From Streptomyces asoensis (GTDB lineage: Bacteria > Actinomycetota > Actinomycetes > Streptomycetales > Streptomycetaceae): a stretch of 64,000 nucleotides of DNA. The position numbers and the translations under genes were made by a program. Positions 7,604 to 15,912 of the stretch are shown one piece after another. Positions within the stretch are counted from its first letter, which is position 1; each line of letters starts with the position of its first letter. Where the stretch lies: assembly GCF_013085465.1 (NCBI RefSeq), contig NZ_CP049838.1, forward strand, positions 558,001 to 622,000, in the 5' to 3' direction. The notes under the pieces are model-generated. The model was not told the DNA's origin, searched no databases, and worked only from the letters and a program-made list of their open reading frames with translations.

Positions 7604-8683
7604 ATGTCGAAGATCTGGGTCAACTCGGGCGACTCCCATGTGATGGAGCCCGCCGACGTGTGGACCGAGCGGCTGCCGGCCCGGCTGGGCGCCCGTGCCC
7701 CGCGCAGCGAGCGCGGCGAGAAGTACGAGATGCTCTACATCGACGGCGAACGCATCGACCGCCAGCTCGGCGACTTCATGGACGCCATGCGTCCGCCGGG
7801 CGCCTGGGATCTGAAGGTCCGTCTCAAGGACCTCGACCAGGAGGGCGTGTGGTCCCAACTGGCCTTCCCCTCGATGGGGTTCTGGCTCGTCTCGATCACC
7901 GACCGCGAGCTCGCCCGGGAGACCGTCCGGGCCTGGAACGACTGGGCGCACGAGGAGATCCTCAGCAAGAACAAGCGCGTCATCACCACCGCCTGCGTCT
8001 CGACGGCCGACATCGACGACGCGGTCGCCGAGGTGGAGCGGGTCGCGGAACTGGGCTTCAAGGCGATCTTCCTGCCGTGTTCGACACGGGAGGGCGAGGA
8101 GTACGCGCTCGACCGCTGGGAGCCGCTGTGGACGGCGGTGGAGCGGGCCGGTCTGGTGCTCGGCTTCCACATCGGCACGGGCGGGCAGAACGTCGTCTTC
8201 CGCGGGCCCGGCGGCGCGGTCGTCAACTACATGGAGACGACCTACCCGGGGATGCGCGTGGTGTCCCACATGGTCGCGGGCGGGGCTCTGGACCGCCACC
8301 CGGACCTCCGGATCCTCATCGCGGAGGGCGGCGCCGGGTGGGTGCCGGCCATCGGCGACCGGATGGACGAGGCCTACCGCCAGCACGGCATGTTCGTCAG
8401 GCCGAAGCTGAGCCGGCTGCCCAGCGAGATCATCAGGCAGCAGGTCTACGCCTCGTTCCAGCACGACAGGAGCTCCGTGGAGATCGTCGAGTCGACCGGC
8501 TACCGCAACGTGATGTGGGGCGACGACTACCCCCACCTGGAGGGCACCTACGGTCACACCCAGTCGACGCTCCACGAGCTGTTCGACGGCGTGTCCGACG
8601 ACATCCGCGACCGCGTCACACGCGGCACGTTCGACGAGCTGTTCAACCTGCCGGCGCAGACTCCCCAGGAGGCGGCCGTCTGA
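7604..8683 (+). CDS. Amidohydrolase 2 (ACMSD/OHCU-like) family enzyme
   Basis: This is a 359-residue TIM-barrel metal-dependent hydrolase or decarboxylase. ATG 7604 is preferred over an upstream in-frame start because AAGGAG (7594-7599) precedes it. Metal-ligand candidates are the His of GDSHVME near the N-terminus, His in GLVLGFHIGTGG, His in MRVVSHMVAGG and the Asp of VMWGDDYPHLEG, the usual spacing for the family. Proteins like this are frequent in actinobacterial aromatic/terpenoid catabolic clusters, often as decarboxylases or ring-cleavage-product hydrolases. It opens the plus-strand operon divergent from the CoA ligase. Confidence 0.88.
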   Translation: MSKIWVNSGDSHVMEPADVWTERLPARLGARAPRSERGEKYEMLYIDGERIDRQLGDFMDAMRPPGAWDLKVRLKDLDQEGVWSQLAFPSMGFWLVSITDRELARETVRAWNDWAHEEILSKNKRVITTACVSTADIDDAVAEVERVAELGFKAIFLPCSTREGEEYALDRWEPLWTAVERAGLVLGFHIGTGGQNVVFRGPGGAVVNYMETTYPGMRVVSHMVAGGALDRHPDLRILIAEGGAGWVPAIGDRMDEAYRQHGMFVRPKLSRLPSEIIRQQVYASFQHDRSSVEIVESTGYRNVMWGDDYPHLEGTYGHTQSTLHELFDGVSDDIRDRVTRGTFDELFNLPAQTPQEAAV

Positions 8684-8706
8684 GCGGCGCCGACGGCGGA
8701 TCTCCG

Positions 8707-11127
8707 GTGGCCACTCCCCCGTACCCCGAGGACCTCGAACGGCCCGGACTCGTCAGGACCGGGCGGTCGACCTTCGTCCGGCCCATCCGGCCGGAGGACG
8801 CCGACCGCCTGGTCGCCTTCGTCGGCGGCCTGTCCCGGGCCACTCTCGCCTACCGGTCGCTCGGCCCGGTGGTCCGGGCCCGCGACGACGTCATCCGGCG
8901 CGGCGCGCAGGTGGACTATCTCAACGAGCTGGCGCTCGTCGCCCTGGCCGGTGACGAGATCGCCGGTCTGGTGCGCTATGTCCGCGACCCGGAGGAACCG
9001 GAGCACGCCGAGGTCACGTTCACCATCCGCGACGACCACCAGAGCGAGGGGTTCGGCCGGCTGCTCCTGGAGCACATCGCCGCCGCGGCCCGGGCCCGGG
9101 GCATCCGGGTGCTGGAGGCCGACGTCCTCGCCGACAACACCCGGATGATCAACGTGTTCCTCGGCTCCGGCTACCGGACCGAGGCCGGTCCGCCCGGCCA
9201 GATCATCCACTTCGAGATCGCCATCGACCCGCAGGCCCAGGCCACGGCCCGGGCCGAGCGCCGCGAGCACACGGCCGTACGGCGGTCGCTCCGGCCCTTG
9301 CTCGAACCACGGTCCGTCGCCGTGATCGGCGCCAACCGCGATCCGCTGACGATCGGTCACGAGATCGTGGCCAACCTGCTGCGGGGCGGCTTCGGCGGCA
9401 GCGTGTTCCCGGTCAACCCGCGAGCGGAGCGGATCGCCGGGGTGCGGGCCCACCCGAGCGTCCGTGACCTGCCGGAGCCACCGGACCTGGCTCTGGTGGC
9501 CGTACGGGCGGGGGCGGTGCCCGAGGTCGTACGCGAGTGTGCGGAGGCCGGCGTCAAGGCGGTGGTCGTCGTCTCGACGGGCTTCGGGGAGACGGGAGTC
9601 GAAGGGCGGGCGACCGAGCTGGCGCTGGCCCGCTTCGCCCGTGCCTCCGGGATGCGGCTGGTGGGCCCGAACTGCATGGGCGTCGTCAACACGACACCCG
9701 CCGCGCGGCTGGCCGCGACCTTCTCGCCCGCCCTGCCGACGCCCGGCCGGGTGGCGATGTCCAGCCAGTCCGGGCCGCTGGGGCTCGCGGTGCTCGACTT
9801 CGCCCGGCGGCTGCGGCTCGGCTTCTCCGGCTTCGTGTCCGTGGGCCACGCCGTGGACGTGTCCACCAACGACCTGCTCCAGTGGTGGGAGGAGGACCCC
9901 GGGACCTCGGTGATCCTGCTGCACGTCGAGACCTTCGGCAATCCGCGCCGGTTCGCCCGCGTCGCCCGCCGGATCTCGCCGCGCAAGCCGATCGTCGCGG
10001 TGCATCCGGGCCACGCGGATTCGGCGGTGGGCTCGCTGTTCGCCCAGTCCGGCGTGATCCGCACCCGTGGTCTCCAGGAGCTGTTCGACGTCGCCCTGCT
10101 GCTCGCCCATCAGCCTCCCCCGCCCGGCAACCGGGTCGCGGTGATCACCAACGCGGGCGGCCCCGCCGCCCTCACGGCGGGGGCGTGCGCGGCGAGCGGT
10201 CTGTGCGTACCCGCCCTCGGTGAGCGGACGCGCCGCACGCTCCGTTCGGCCCTGGCGCCCCGCGCGGACGTCGCCAACCCGGTCGACCTCACCCCGATGG
10301 CCACCGCCACGCACTACCGGCAGGCCCTGGACGCGGTCCTGGCCGACGACGACATCGACGCGGCCGTGGTCCTGTTCATGCCGCCCCTGGCCGACAAGCC
10401 CGACGAGGTGGCATCGGCGATCCTCGACGCGGCCGCGGCCCGGCCCGACAAACCGGTGGTGGCGAGCTTTCTCGGCGGCGCGGGCGTCGCGGACCTCCTG
10501 CACCGGGGCGACCTGGTGGTGCCGACGTACACGTTCCCCGAGGCGGCGGCCGTCTCGCTCGGCCACGCGGCGGCGTACCGGACCTGGCGCGCCACCCCCG
10601 CCGGCGTCATCCCGGACCTCGCGGGAGTCGACACCGAGCGCGCCCGGTCGCTGATCGCCGACCGTGCTCCGGGCGAGGTCCCGGCGGCGGTCGCCGCGGA
10701 ACTCCTGGACTCGTACGGAATCGCCGTACGCGACACCGAACCGCACCCCGGCCCCGACGCCTTCCTCTCCGTGCGCGCCGACCCGGTCTTCGGCCCGGTG
10801 GTCGCCTTCGGTCTCACGGGGGACTACGCCGACCTCATGGAGGACGTCGCGCACCGCGTCACCCCGCTCAGCGACCGCGACGCCCGGGAGATGGTCCGCT
10901 CGCTGCGGGCCGCTCCGCTGCTGGACGGCCGGGCGGGCGGCCCGGGAGTGGATCTCACGGCGCTCGAGGAGACCGTGCTGCGGATCTCGGCGATGGTCGA
11001 GGACCTCCCCGAGATCGAGGCGCTGGAACTACGCCCGGTACGGCTGCTGCCGCCCGGGAACGGGGTGGCCGTCGCCCACGCGACGGTCCGACTGGCCGAC
11101 GACACCACGGGAGGTGGCCGCTCATGA
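8707..11127 (+). CDS. GNAT acetyltransferase fused to a degenerate NDP-forming acyl-CoA synthetase (PatA-like)
   Basis: This 806-residue protein starts at GTG 8707; no ATG is available upstream. Residues about 10-185 form a GNAT domain (EVTFTIRDDHQSEGFGRLLLEHI holds the acetyl-CoA loop). From about 200 there is a CoA-binding domain (SVAVIGANRDP, then VFPVNPRAERIAGVRAHPSV) and a succinyl-CoA-ligase-like part (MSSQSGPLGLAVLDFA, VITNAGGPAALTAGAC). The SHTG motif with the phospho-histidine of active NDP-forming synthetases is missing: KPIVAVHPGHADSAVGSLFA is shortened. The C-terminal ATP-grasp is also collapsed, with no recognisable ATP-binding lysine segment. This N-terminal-GNAT order matches Streptomyces PatA-type lysine acetyltransferases that inactivate acyl-CoA synthetases. 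It may control the CoA ligase of this cluster (inference). Confidence 0.85.
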   Translation: MATPPYPEDLERPGLVRTGRSTFVRPIRPEDADRLVAFVGGLSRATLAYRSLGPVVRARDDVIRRGAQVDYLNELALVALAGDEIAGLVRYVRDPEEPEHAEVTFTIRDDHQSEGFGRLLLEHIAAAARARGIRVLEADVLADNTRMINVFLGSGYRTEAGPPGQIIHFEIAIDPQAQATARAERREHTAVRRSLRPLLEPRSVAVIGANRDPLTIGHEIVANLLRGGFGGSVFPVNPRAERIAGVRAHPSVRDLPEPPDLALVAVRAGAVPEVVRECAEAGVKAVVVVSTGFGETGVEGRATELALARFARASGMRLVGPNCMGVVNTTPAARLAATFSPALPTPGRVAMSSQSGPLGLAVLDFARRLRLGFSGFVSVGHAVDVSTNDLLQWWEEDPGTSVILLHVETFGNPRRFARVARRISPRKPIVAVHPGHADSAVGSLFAQSGVIRTRGLQELFDVALLLAHQPPPPGNRVAVITNAGGPAALTAGACAASGLCVPALGERTRRTLRSALAPRADVANPVDLTPMATATHYRQALDAVLADDDIDAAVVLFMPPLADKPDEVASAILDAAAARPDKPVVASFLGGAGVADLLHRGDLVVPTYTFPEAAAVSLGHAAAYRTWRATPAGVIPDLAGVDTERARSLIADRAPGEVPAAVAAELLDSYGIAVRDTEPHPGPDAFLSVRADPVFGPVVAFGLTGDYADLMEDVAHRVTPLSDRDAREMVRSLRAAPLLDGRAGGPGVDLTALEETVLRISAMVEDLPEIEALELRPVRLLPPGNGVAVAHATVRLADDTTGGGRS

Positions 11128-12098
11128 GAGTCGGCATCTACTTCGACCTGCGCAATCCCCCGCCCTGGCGGCAGAGTTGGTCCCGGGTCTACGGGTTCGC
11201 CCTGGAGATGTGCGAGGAGGCGGACCGGCTGGGCCTCGACTCGGTCTGGTTCTCCGAGCACCACGGCTTCGAGGACGGCTATCTCCCCCAGCCGCTGACC
11301 ATGGCGGCCGCGGTCGCGGCCCGCACCCGCCGGGTGCGCCTGGGCACCGCCGTCGTCCCCGCGCCCCTGCACGCGGCTCCCGAGCTCGCCGAACAGGCCG
11401 CGATCGTGGACATCATCAGCGACGGCCGTCTGGACCTCGGACTCGGCACCGGCTACCGGGTGCCCGAGTACCGGCTCTACGGAGCCGACCTCACCAAGCG
11501 CTACACCACGACCGACCAGCGGGTACGGGAGATCCGCGGCCTGTGGGCCGAATCCGTGGTCACTCCGGGCCCGGTCCAGGATCCGCTGCCGATCTGGCTC
11601 GGCTACCAGGGCCCGCAGGGCGCCCGGCGGGCCGGCCGGCTCGGCACCGGGCTGCTGTCGCTCAACCCGGCGCTGCTGACGCCGTACCGGGAGGGGCTCA
11701 CGGAGAGCGGGCACGACGTGTCGGCGGGCCGGATGCAGGGCTCGTTCACCACGTTCGTCACCGAGGATCCCGACGGCGACTGGCCGGTGGTCCGCAAACA
11801 CCTCGCCTACCAGTGGGACAGCTACCGCCGGTACATGGTGGAGGGCACGGACCAGCCCGCGCCCCGCCCGATCGACCCCGAGAAGTGGCGGGAGCGCGGT
11901 CTGGAGGCGACCGGCGTCGGCCAGTTCCTCTACGGCACACCGCAAACCGTCGCGCACGCCATCAGGGAGTACACCGCCGGGCTGCCCGTCGAGGGCGTGT
12001 TCCTGTGGGCCTCCCTGGCCGGCATGCCCGAGGAGATGATCGCCCGCCAAGTGCAGCTGATCGCGGGGAAGTTGCGTCCGCTGCTCGCCGACGCCTGA
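11124..12098 (+). CDS. LLM-class (luciferase-like) flavin-dependent oxidoreductase
   Basis: This 324-residue TIM-barrel protein of the bacterial-luciferase superfamily should use FMN or F420. Its ATG overlaps the stop of the GNAT-synthetase gene by 4 bp. Typical segments are DSVWFSEHHGFEDGYLPQPL near residue 40, VRLGTAVVPAPLHAAPELAEQAAIVD, SDGRLDLGLGTGYRVPEY and the C-terminal GTPQTVAHAI cofactor-edge helix. In actinobacteria such enzymes act as monooxygenases or F420-dependent reductases in lipid and terpenoid breakdown. Which cofactor is used cannot be decided from sequence reading alone. Confidence 0.9.
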   Translation: MRVGIYFDLRNPPPWRQSWSRVYGFALEMCEEADRLGLDSVWFSEHHGFEDGYLPQPLTMAAAVAARTRRVRLGTAVVPAPLHAAPELAEQAAIVDIISDGRLDLGLGTGYRVPEYRLYGADLTKRYTTTDQRVREIRGLWAESVVTPGPVQDPLPIWLGYQGPQGARRAGRLGTGLLSLNPALLTPYREGLTESGHDVSAGRMQGSFTTFVTEDPDGDWPVVRKHLAYQWDSYRRYMVEGTDQPAPRPIDPEKWRERGLEATGVGQFLYGTPQTVAHAIREYTAGLPVEGVFLWASLAGMPEEMIARQVQLIAGKLRPLLADA

Positions 12099-12118
12099 CA
12101 GACACCGAGGAGCACATC

Positions 12119-12664
12119 ATGCCGACGACGGGAACCGGCGAGAGCGGAGTGACGGCACCTAACGGGCACTGGGCGGGGACGGGCCTGCCGGAGCCACCCC
12201 GAACCGCCGGGGGCGTGACCCTCTGCGGTGGGTGCCGCGCCCTCGGGGCGTGCCGGCTGGGAGTGGAGCGCGAACGGCTCGACGAAGGCGGCGTGGCGCG
12301 GTTCGAGCTGAGCTGCCCGCGCTCCCACGAGGGCGGGCCCGATGTCGCGCACGGCGGCTGGACGGCAGCCGTCCTGGACGACTGCCTCGGCCATCTTCCG
12401 CTGCTGCACGGCGTGATGAGCGTGACGGCCGAGCTGACGGTGAGCTTCGTGAAGCCGGTGCCGGTGGAACGGCCGCTGGAGCTGCGGGTGTGGGCCGACC
12501 GGCGGGAGGGATCGCGTTGGTACATCGCGGGCGAGATGACGCTCGCGCCGGGCGGGGCCGTACTGGCCCGTGCCTCCGGAATCTGGGTGACCCGCGACCG
12601 GAGCCACTACGCGCGGCACGCGAAGTGGCTGGCCGGGCAGGTCGAGGCCACCGAAGGTCAGTAA
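12119..12664 (+). CDS. PaaI-family hotdog thioesterase
   Basis: This 181-residue hotdog-fold protein probably hydrolyses an acyl-CoA. The core motif SCPRSHEGGPDVAHGGWTAAVLDDCLGHLPLL contains the HGG segment and the Asp of the long helix used by PaaI-type thioesterases. The beta-strands SVTAELTVSFVKPVPVERPL follow. An unusual Cys-rich start (CGGCRALGACRLG, residues about 36-48) could bind zinc and is not part of the standard fold. ATG 12119 follows a GAGG ribosome site at 12107-12110. The last seven bases overlap the convergent acyl-CoA dehydrogenase gene. Confidence 0.85.
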   Translation: MPTTGTGESGVTAPNGHWAGTGLPEPPRTAGGVTLCGGCRALGACRLGVERERLDEGGVARFELSCPRSHEGGPDVAHGGWTAAVLDDCLGHLPLLHGVMSVTAELTVSFVKPVPVERPLELRVWADRREGSRWYIAGEMTLAPGGAVLARASGIWVTRDRSHYARHAKWLAGQVEATEGQ

Positions 12665-13815
12665 CTCCGCAGTCCCATGCTGCGGGCGATCCCGTTGCGC
12701 TGGATCTGGCTGGTCCCCCCGGAGATCGTGGCCACGATCGACTCGCGATAGCGGAAGCTCATCACGCTCTCGGTGGAGAAGCCGTGCCCGGCGCAGACCT
12801 GCATCCCGAGCCGGGCGGCAGCCACATAGGTCTCCGACCCCTTCAGCTTCGCCATTGAGCCCTCCCGCGAGCACGGCTTGCCCTGGGCCAGCAGCCAGGC
12901 CGCACGGTAGGCGAGCAGCCGGGCGGAGTCGATCTCGGTCTGGAGGTCGGCCATGGCATGGGCGAGCGACTGGAAGTTGCCGATCGGACGGCCGAACGCG
13001 TGCCGCGCGCGGGAGTATTCGAGCATCTCGTCGAGCGTGGCCTGAGCGGCACCCAGATAGCCGCCGGTGATGATCACCTTCTCCAGTTCGATGTTGGAGA
13101 GCATCACCTTCCAGCCCTCGTCGCGCGGGCCGACGAGGTTCTCCTTCGGCACCAGGGCACCGTTGAAGAAGACCTCGTTGGTGCCCAGGATGTGCCGGGC
13201 CAGGGTCGGTGTCCGGCGCACCTCGACGCCCTCCGTCGACGGATCGACGAGCAGCAGGCTGATGCCGCTGTGCTTGGGCTCGCGCGGCCCCGTTCGCACA
13301 TAGGTGGCGATGGTCGTGTCGGGCAGTCCGCCGCCCGTGCACCATGCCTTCTGGCCGCTGACGCGGAAGTGATCCCCGTGGTCCTCGGCGGTGGTCCGCA
13401 GCGCCGCGGCGTCGGACCCGCTGTCCGGCTCACTGAGGCCGACGGCGAGCCGGTGGCGCCCCGTCATCACCTGGTCCCGGATGAAGTCGCGCTGCGCCTC
13501 GTTGCCCCAGCGGAACACCGTGAGCCCGGGGATGAGCACCCCGATGTAGCACATGGCGACGTCGAAGCTGGCCCGCCCCAGCTCCTCGGCGACGAGGATC
13601 AGCTCGAGCGGTCCGCCGCCGTCGCCGCCCTCCGCCTCGCTGAACGGCAGCGAGAACCACCCGAGCTCGGCCATCCCGCGGAACAGCTCAGGCGGTACGA
13701 CGCCCTGCTCGTCCCACTGCTTGGCCTTCTCGGCCGGGCACACGTCTGCGACGAACTGCCGTGCCGTCGCGCGCAACAGAAACTGCTCGTCGGTCAACCC
13801 GAAGTCCACGGCCAC
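12658..13815 (-). CDS. Acyl-CoA dehydrogenase
   Basis: This is a complete 385-residue FAD-dependent acyl-CoA dehydrogenase. It shows VGLSEPDSGSDAAALRT in the mid domain, RHAFGRPIGNFQSLAHAMADL for tetramer/FAD contacts and a C-terminal ISGGTSQIQRNGIARSMGL loop. The position usually taken by the catalytic Glu in short-chain members is not obvious here, so activity should be tested rather than assumed. It is transcribed alone, converging on the thioesterase. Its upstream region is AT-rich (13830-13860), the likely promoter. Confidence 0.9.
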   Translation of the reverse strand: MAVDFGLTDEQFLLRATARQFVADVCPAEKAKQWDEQGVVPPELFRGMAELGWFSLPFSEAEGGDGGGPLELILVAEELGRASFDVAMCYIGVLIPGLTVFRWGNEAQRDFIRDQVMTGRHRLAVGLSEPDSGSDAAALRTTAEDHGDHFRVSGQKAWCTGGGLPDTTIATYVRTGPREPKHSGISLLLVDPSTEGVEVRRTPTLARHILGTNEVFFNGALVPKENLVGPRDEGWKVMLSNIELEKVIITGGYLGAAQATLDEMLEYSRARHAFGRPIGNFQSLAHAMADLQTEIDSARLLAYRAAWLLAQGKPCSREGSMAKLKGSETYVAAARLGMQVCAGHGFSTESVMSFRYRESIVATISGGTSQIQRNGIARSMGLRSY

Positions 13816-14279
13816 TCCTCGCCACCACTAGCCTATTCATCTATCTAATTATTCTATGTTAGCGGATAAGGCGGGGTTCGGCTCGAGCTCTCGCCGACAC
13901 CGGTCGGCCCGCGGCTAGCGGCGGGCGCTGCCGGACCGCTCCGCGCCGCCGGCACTGGGATCCGCGAGGGGTGTCGCGGTCATCGCGTACGTTCGCTCGA
14001 GTGTCCGGCCCAGTCGCCATGACAGCGGTCGCTGCTGCTTCTGCTCGGCCGGTGATCTGATCCCGGCCGGCGGCGACACACCGGCGCTGATGCAACCGAC
14101 CCACGCCGACGACCTCACGTCGGGCTTCAGCAGCGCCGCGATCGTGGACGAGCGGAACAGGGCCAGACCGGGAGCGACGGCACGTCGTTCGCCCCTCTTC
14201 GCCTCGCCGACGGCACGTTGCCCGCGGTCGGCCACAGCACCGCCACCCGTCCGGTCCGAGCGCGGGTGGCGCGCCTGGT
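13816..14279. other. 464-bp gene-free stretch
   Basis: The first 45 bases are AT-rich (CTAATTATTCTATGTTAGC around 13836-13856) and look like the promoter of the minus-strand acyl-CoA dehydrogenase. The remainder is GC-rich. It has short open frames on both strands but no convincing start, ribosome site or family motif. It may hold a decayed gene, but I cannot identify one. Confidence 0.5.
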
Positions 14280-14951
14280 CTAGAGCAGGCGCAGGACGCC
14301 GACGACCTTCCCGAGGATCTGCGCCTGGTCGCCGCGGATCGGCGCGTAGGCCGGGTTGCGGGGCATGAGCCACACCTGACCGTCCTGTCGGCGCAGCACC
14401 TTGACGGTGGCCTCGTCGTCCAGGAGCGCGGCGACGACGTCCCCGTGATCGGCGCTGTCCTGGCGTCGTACGGTCACGATGTCGCCGTCACAGATCGCCG
14501 CGTCGATCATGGAGTCGCCGGAGACCGTCAGGGCGAACAGATCGCCGTCGCCCACGACTTGGCGGGGCAGGGCGTAGACGTCCTCGACCATCTCCTCGGC
14601 GAGCAGCGGGGCGCCGGCCGCGATCCGTCCGACGAGTGGCACATCCACCCGCATCTCGCTCCTGCCGCCCAGGTCGGGCGCCCACGACGGCCGGACCCGG
14701 TAGGCGCGCGGGCGTTGCGGATCCCGGTAGAGCACGCCCTTGCGCTCGAGGGCCATCAGCTGATGAGCGACCGAGGAGGTGCTGGCGAGCTCCACGGCCT
14801 GGCCGATCTCCCGCATCGACGGCGGGTAGCCCTGCCGCTCGACCGACTCCGTGATGTAGCGGACGATGGCCGACTGGCGGCTCGTCAGCTCTCCTTCGGC
14901 GGTCCGGGGCCCCGGGGGACGGCCCCGGCGGGCGGACGCGGTGTTCTCCAT
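14280..14951 (-). CDS. lexA: LexA-type SOS repressor (second-type paralogue)
   Basis: This 223-residue self-cleaving repressor starts at ATG 14951, chosen over two longer starts because GGAGGTG lies just ahead of it. The winged-helix domain is clear: [20 protein letters not shown] then [18 protein letters not shown]. The peptidase S24 domain has the Ala112-Gly113 cleavage site in RIAAGAPLL, the nucleophile Ser147 in SGDSMI and the general-base Lys184 in ATVKVL. Its N-terminus and linker look shorter and different from my recollection of the main Streptomyces LexA, so it may be a paralogue. No clear GAAC-N4-GTTC SOS box was found upstream. It stands alone, with no DNA-repair gene beside it. 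Confidence 0.88.
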   Translation of the reverse strand: MENTASARRGRPPGPRTAEGELTSRQSAIVRYITESVERQGYPPSMREIGQAVELASTSSVAHQLMALERKGVLYRDPQRPRAYRVRPSWAPDLGGRSEMRVDVPLVGRIAAGAPLLAEEMVEDVYALPRQVVGDGDLFALTVSGDSMIDAAICDGDIVTVRRQDSADHGDVVAALLDDEATVKVLRRQDGQVWLMPRNPAYAPIRGDQAQILGKVVGVLRLL

Positions 14952-15421
14952 CCGGGGCACCTCCATGCAAGATCGTCGGAATGACCCTAACCTGTCATCC
15001 CCCATAAATGGAACACCTTATCGAATCTCGGGGGCTCGGGGGCCCGGGATCCGGGTCTCGGTGACGCTTTCCCGAGGCGCCGGTGAGCCACAGGCCGGCA
15101 CCCACTGCCGAGGCCCTCCGACGCCGCCTGTCGAGTCCGCGTCGACGGGGCTCGGGCATCACCATGTCGTTCCGCCGGCGTCGGCGACCATGCGGACGAG
15201 GGTGTCGATGAGTTCGTCGGCGGTGGTGCCCGACCCGCCCGTGTCCAAGTGGCCGCTGAGCTCCATGTCCGCGCTGCCCGTGGTCACCCGCCTGGTGCGG
15301 ATGCTGTCCGACCGCGCGCTCGACCGCGTCCTCGCCGCCAACCTGCGCCGCCACTAGCCGAAGGGCGCCGCGGCCTGACCCACCGACCCGACGGCAGGCA
15401 CCGGAGCGTGGGGCCCGCCGA
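14952..15421. other. 470-bp stretch with only weak coding signs
   Basis: No full gene is supported. Two fragments look partly coding. A 35-codon minus-strand frame (15159-15266) encodes MELSGHLDTGG and ends LVRMVADAGGTTW, without a ribosome site. A plus-strand tail near 15264-15357 encodes LVRMLSDRALDRVLAANLRRH, resembling the end of a dehydrogenase. Both may be remnants. The part upstream of the lexA-like gene presumably holds its promoter. Confidence 0.4.
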
Positions 15422-15775
15422 TCACTCGGTGCCGACGGTGCCGTCCTCACGCAGAAGCAGGGCGAGCAGCCCGGGAAAGCGCTCCTCGAACTCCTCGCGG
15501 CGCAGTCGGTTGACCCGCTTCGGCCCCTCGTCGCGCTGTTCGACCAGCCCGGCGCCGCGCAGGACCGAGAAGTGGTGACTGAGCGCGGCCTTGCCGACGG
15601 GCACGTCGAAGCTGCCGCAGCTGCGCGTCCAGTCGGCGGAGCCCGCCAGGTCGCGGATCAGCTTGATGCGCACCGGGTCGGAGACCGCGGACAGCGCCGT
15701 GAGCACGGACACCTCCTGGGGATCCGTGTGCACCGGCGCCGCACGGTGACCACCGCCCGCAGCCTCGTTCGACAT
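15422..15775 (-). CDS. ArsR-family winged-helix repressor
   Basis: This 117-residue regulator has an ArsR-type DNA-binding domain: ALSAVSDPVRIKLIRDLAG, then the recognition helix in VGKAALSHHFSVLRGAGLVEQ and a wing with EGPKRVNRLRREEFEERFPG. No CxC metal motif is present, so it is unlikely to sense arsenite-type metals. The single Cys in TRSCGSFD could be a redox or electrophile sensor. It is divergent from a quinone-oxidoreductase-like gene across 137 bp that contain matching inverted repeats, so it probably represses that gene and itself. Confidence 0.9.
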   Translation of the reverse strand: MSNEAAGGGHRAAPVHTDPQEVSVLTALSAVSDPVRIKLIRDLAGSADWTRSCGSFDVPVGKAALSHHFSVLRGAGLVEQRDEGPKRVNRLRREEFEERFPGLLALLLREDGTVGTE

Positions 15776-15836
15776 GCCCCTCCCGTCTCAACGCCTGCCC
15801 GACGGGACACCTCGCGGAGCGTCCCGGCCGGTTGCC

Positions 15837-15889
15837 GAGTGTTCGACGGATATCTTACAGTCCAAGTGTTCGCTTCCTGTTGAACACTC
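15837..15889. promoter_or_regulatory. Probable ArsR operator with three GTGTTCG-type half-sites
   Basis: GAGTGTTCG (15837-15845) and AAGTGTTCG (15864-15872) face TGAACACTC (15881-15889). AGTGTTC and GAACACT form a perfect inverted repeat with a 10-bp spacer at 15865-15888; the outer pair GAGTGTTC/GAACACTC is also perfect. The block lies between the divergent ArsR and oxidoreductase genes, next to the latter's start. Confidence 0.65.
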
Positions 15890-15912
15890 ATCGAAGGATG
15901 CGGTGATCCGTC

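Noticed and set aside
13915..14373. A 152-codon minus-strand frame overlapping the end of the lexA-like gene
   Set aside because: It overlaps a well-supported gene and shows no recognisable motif; at most it is a remnant.
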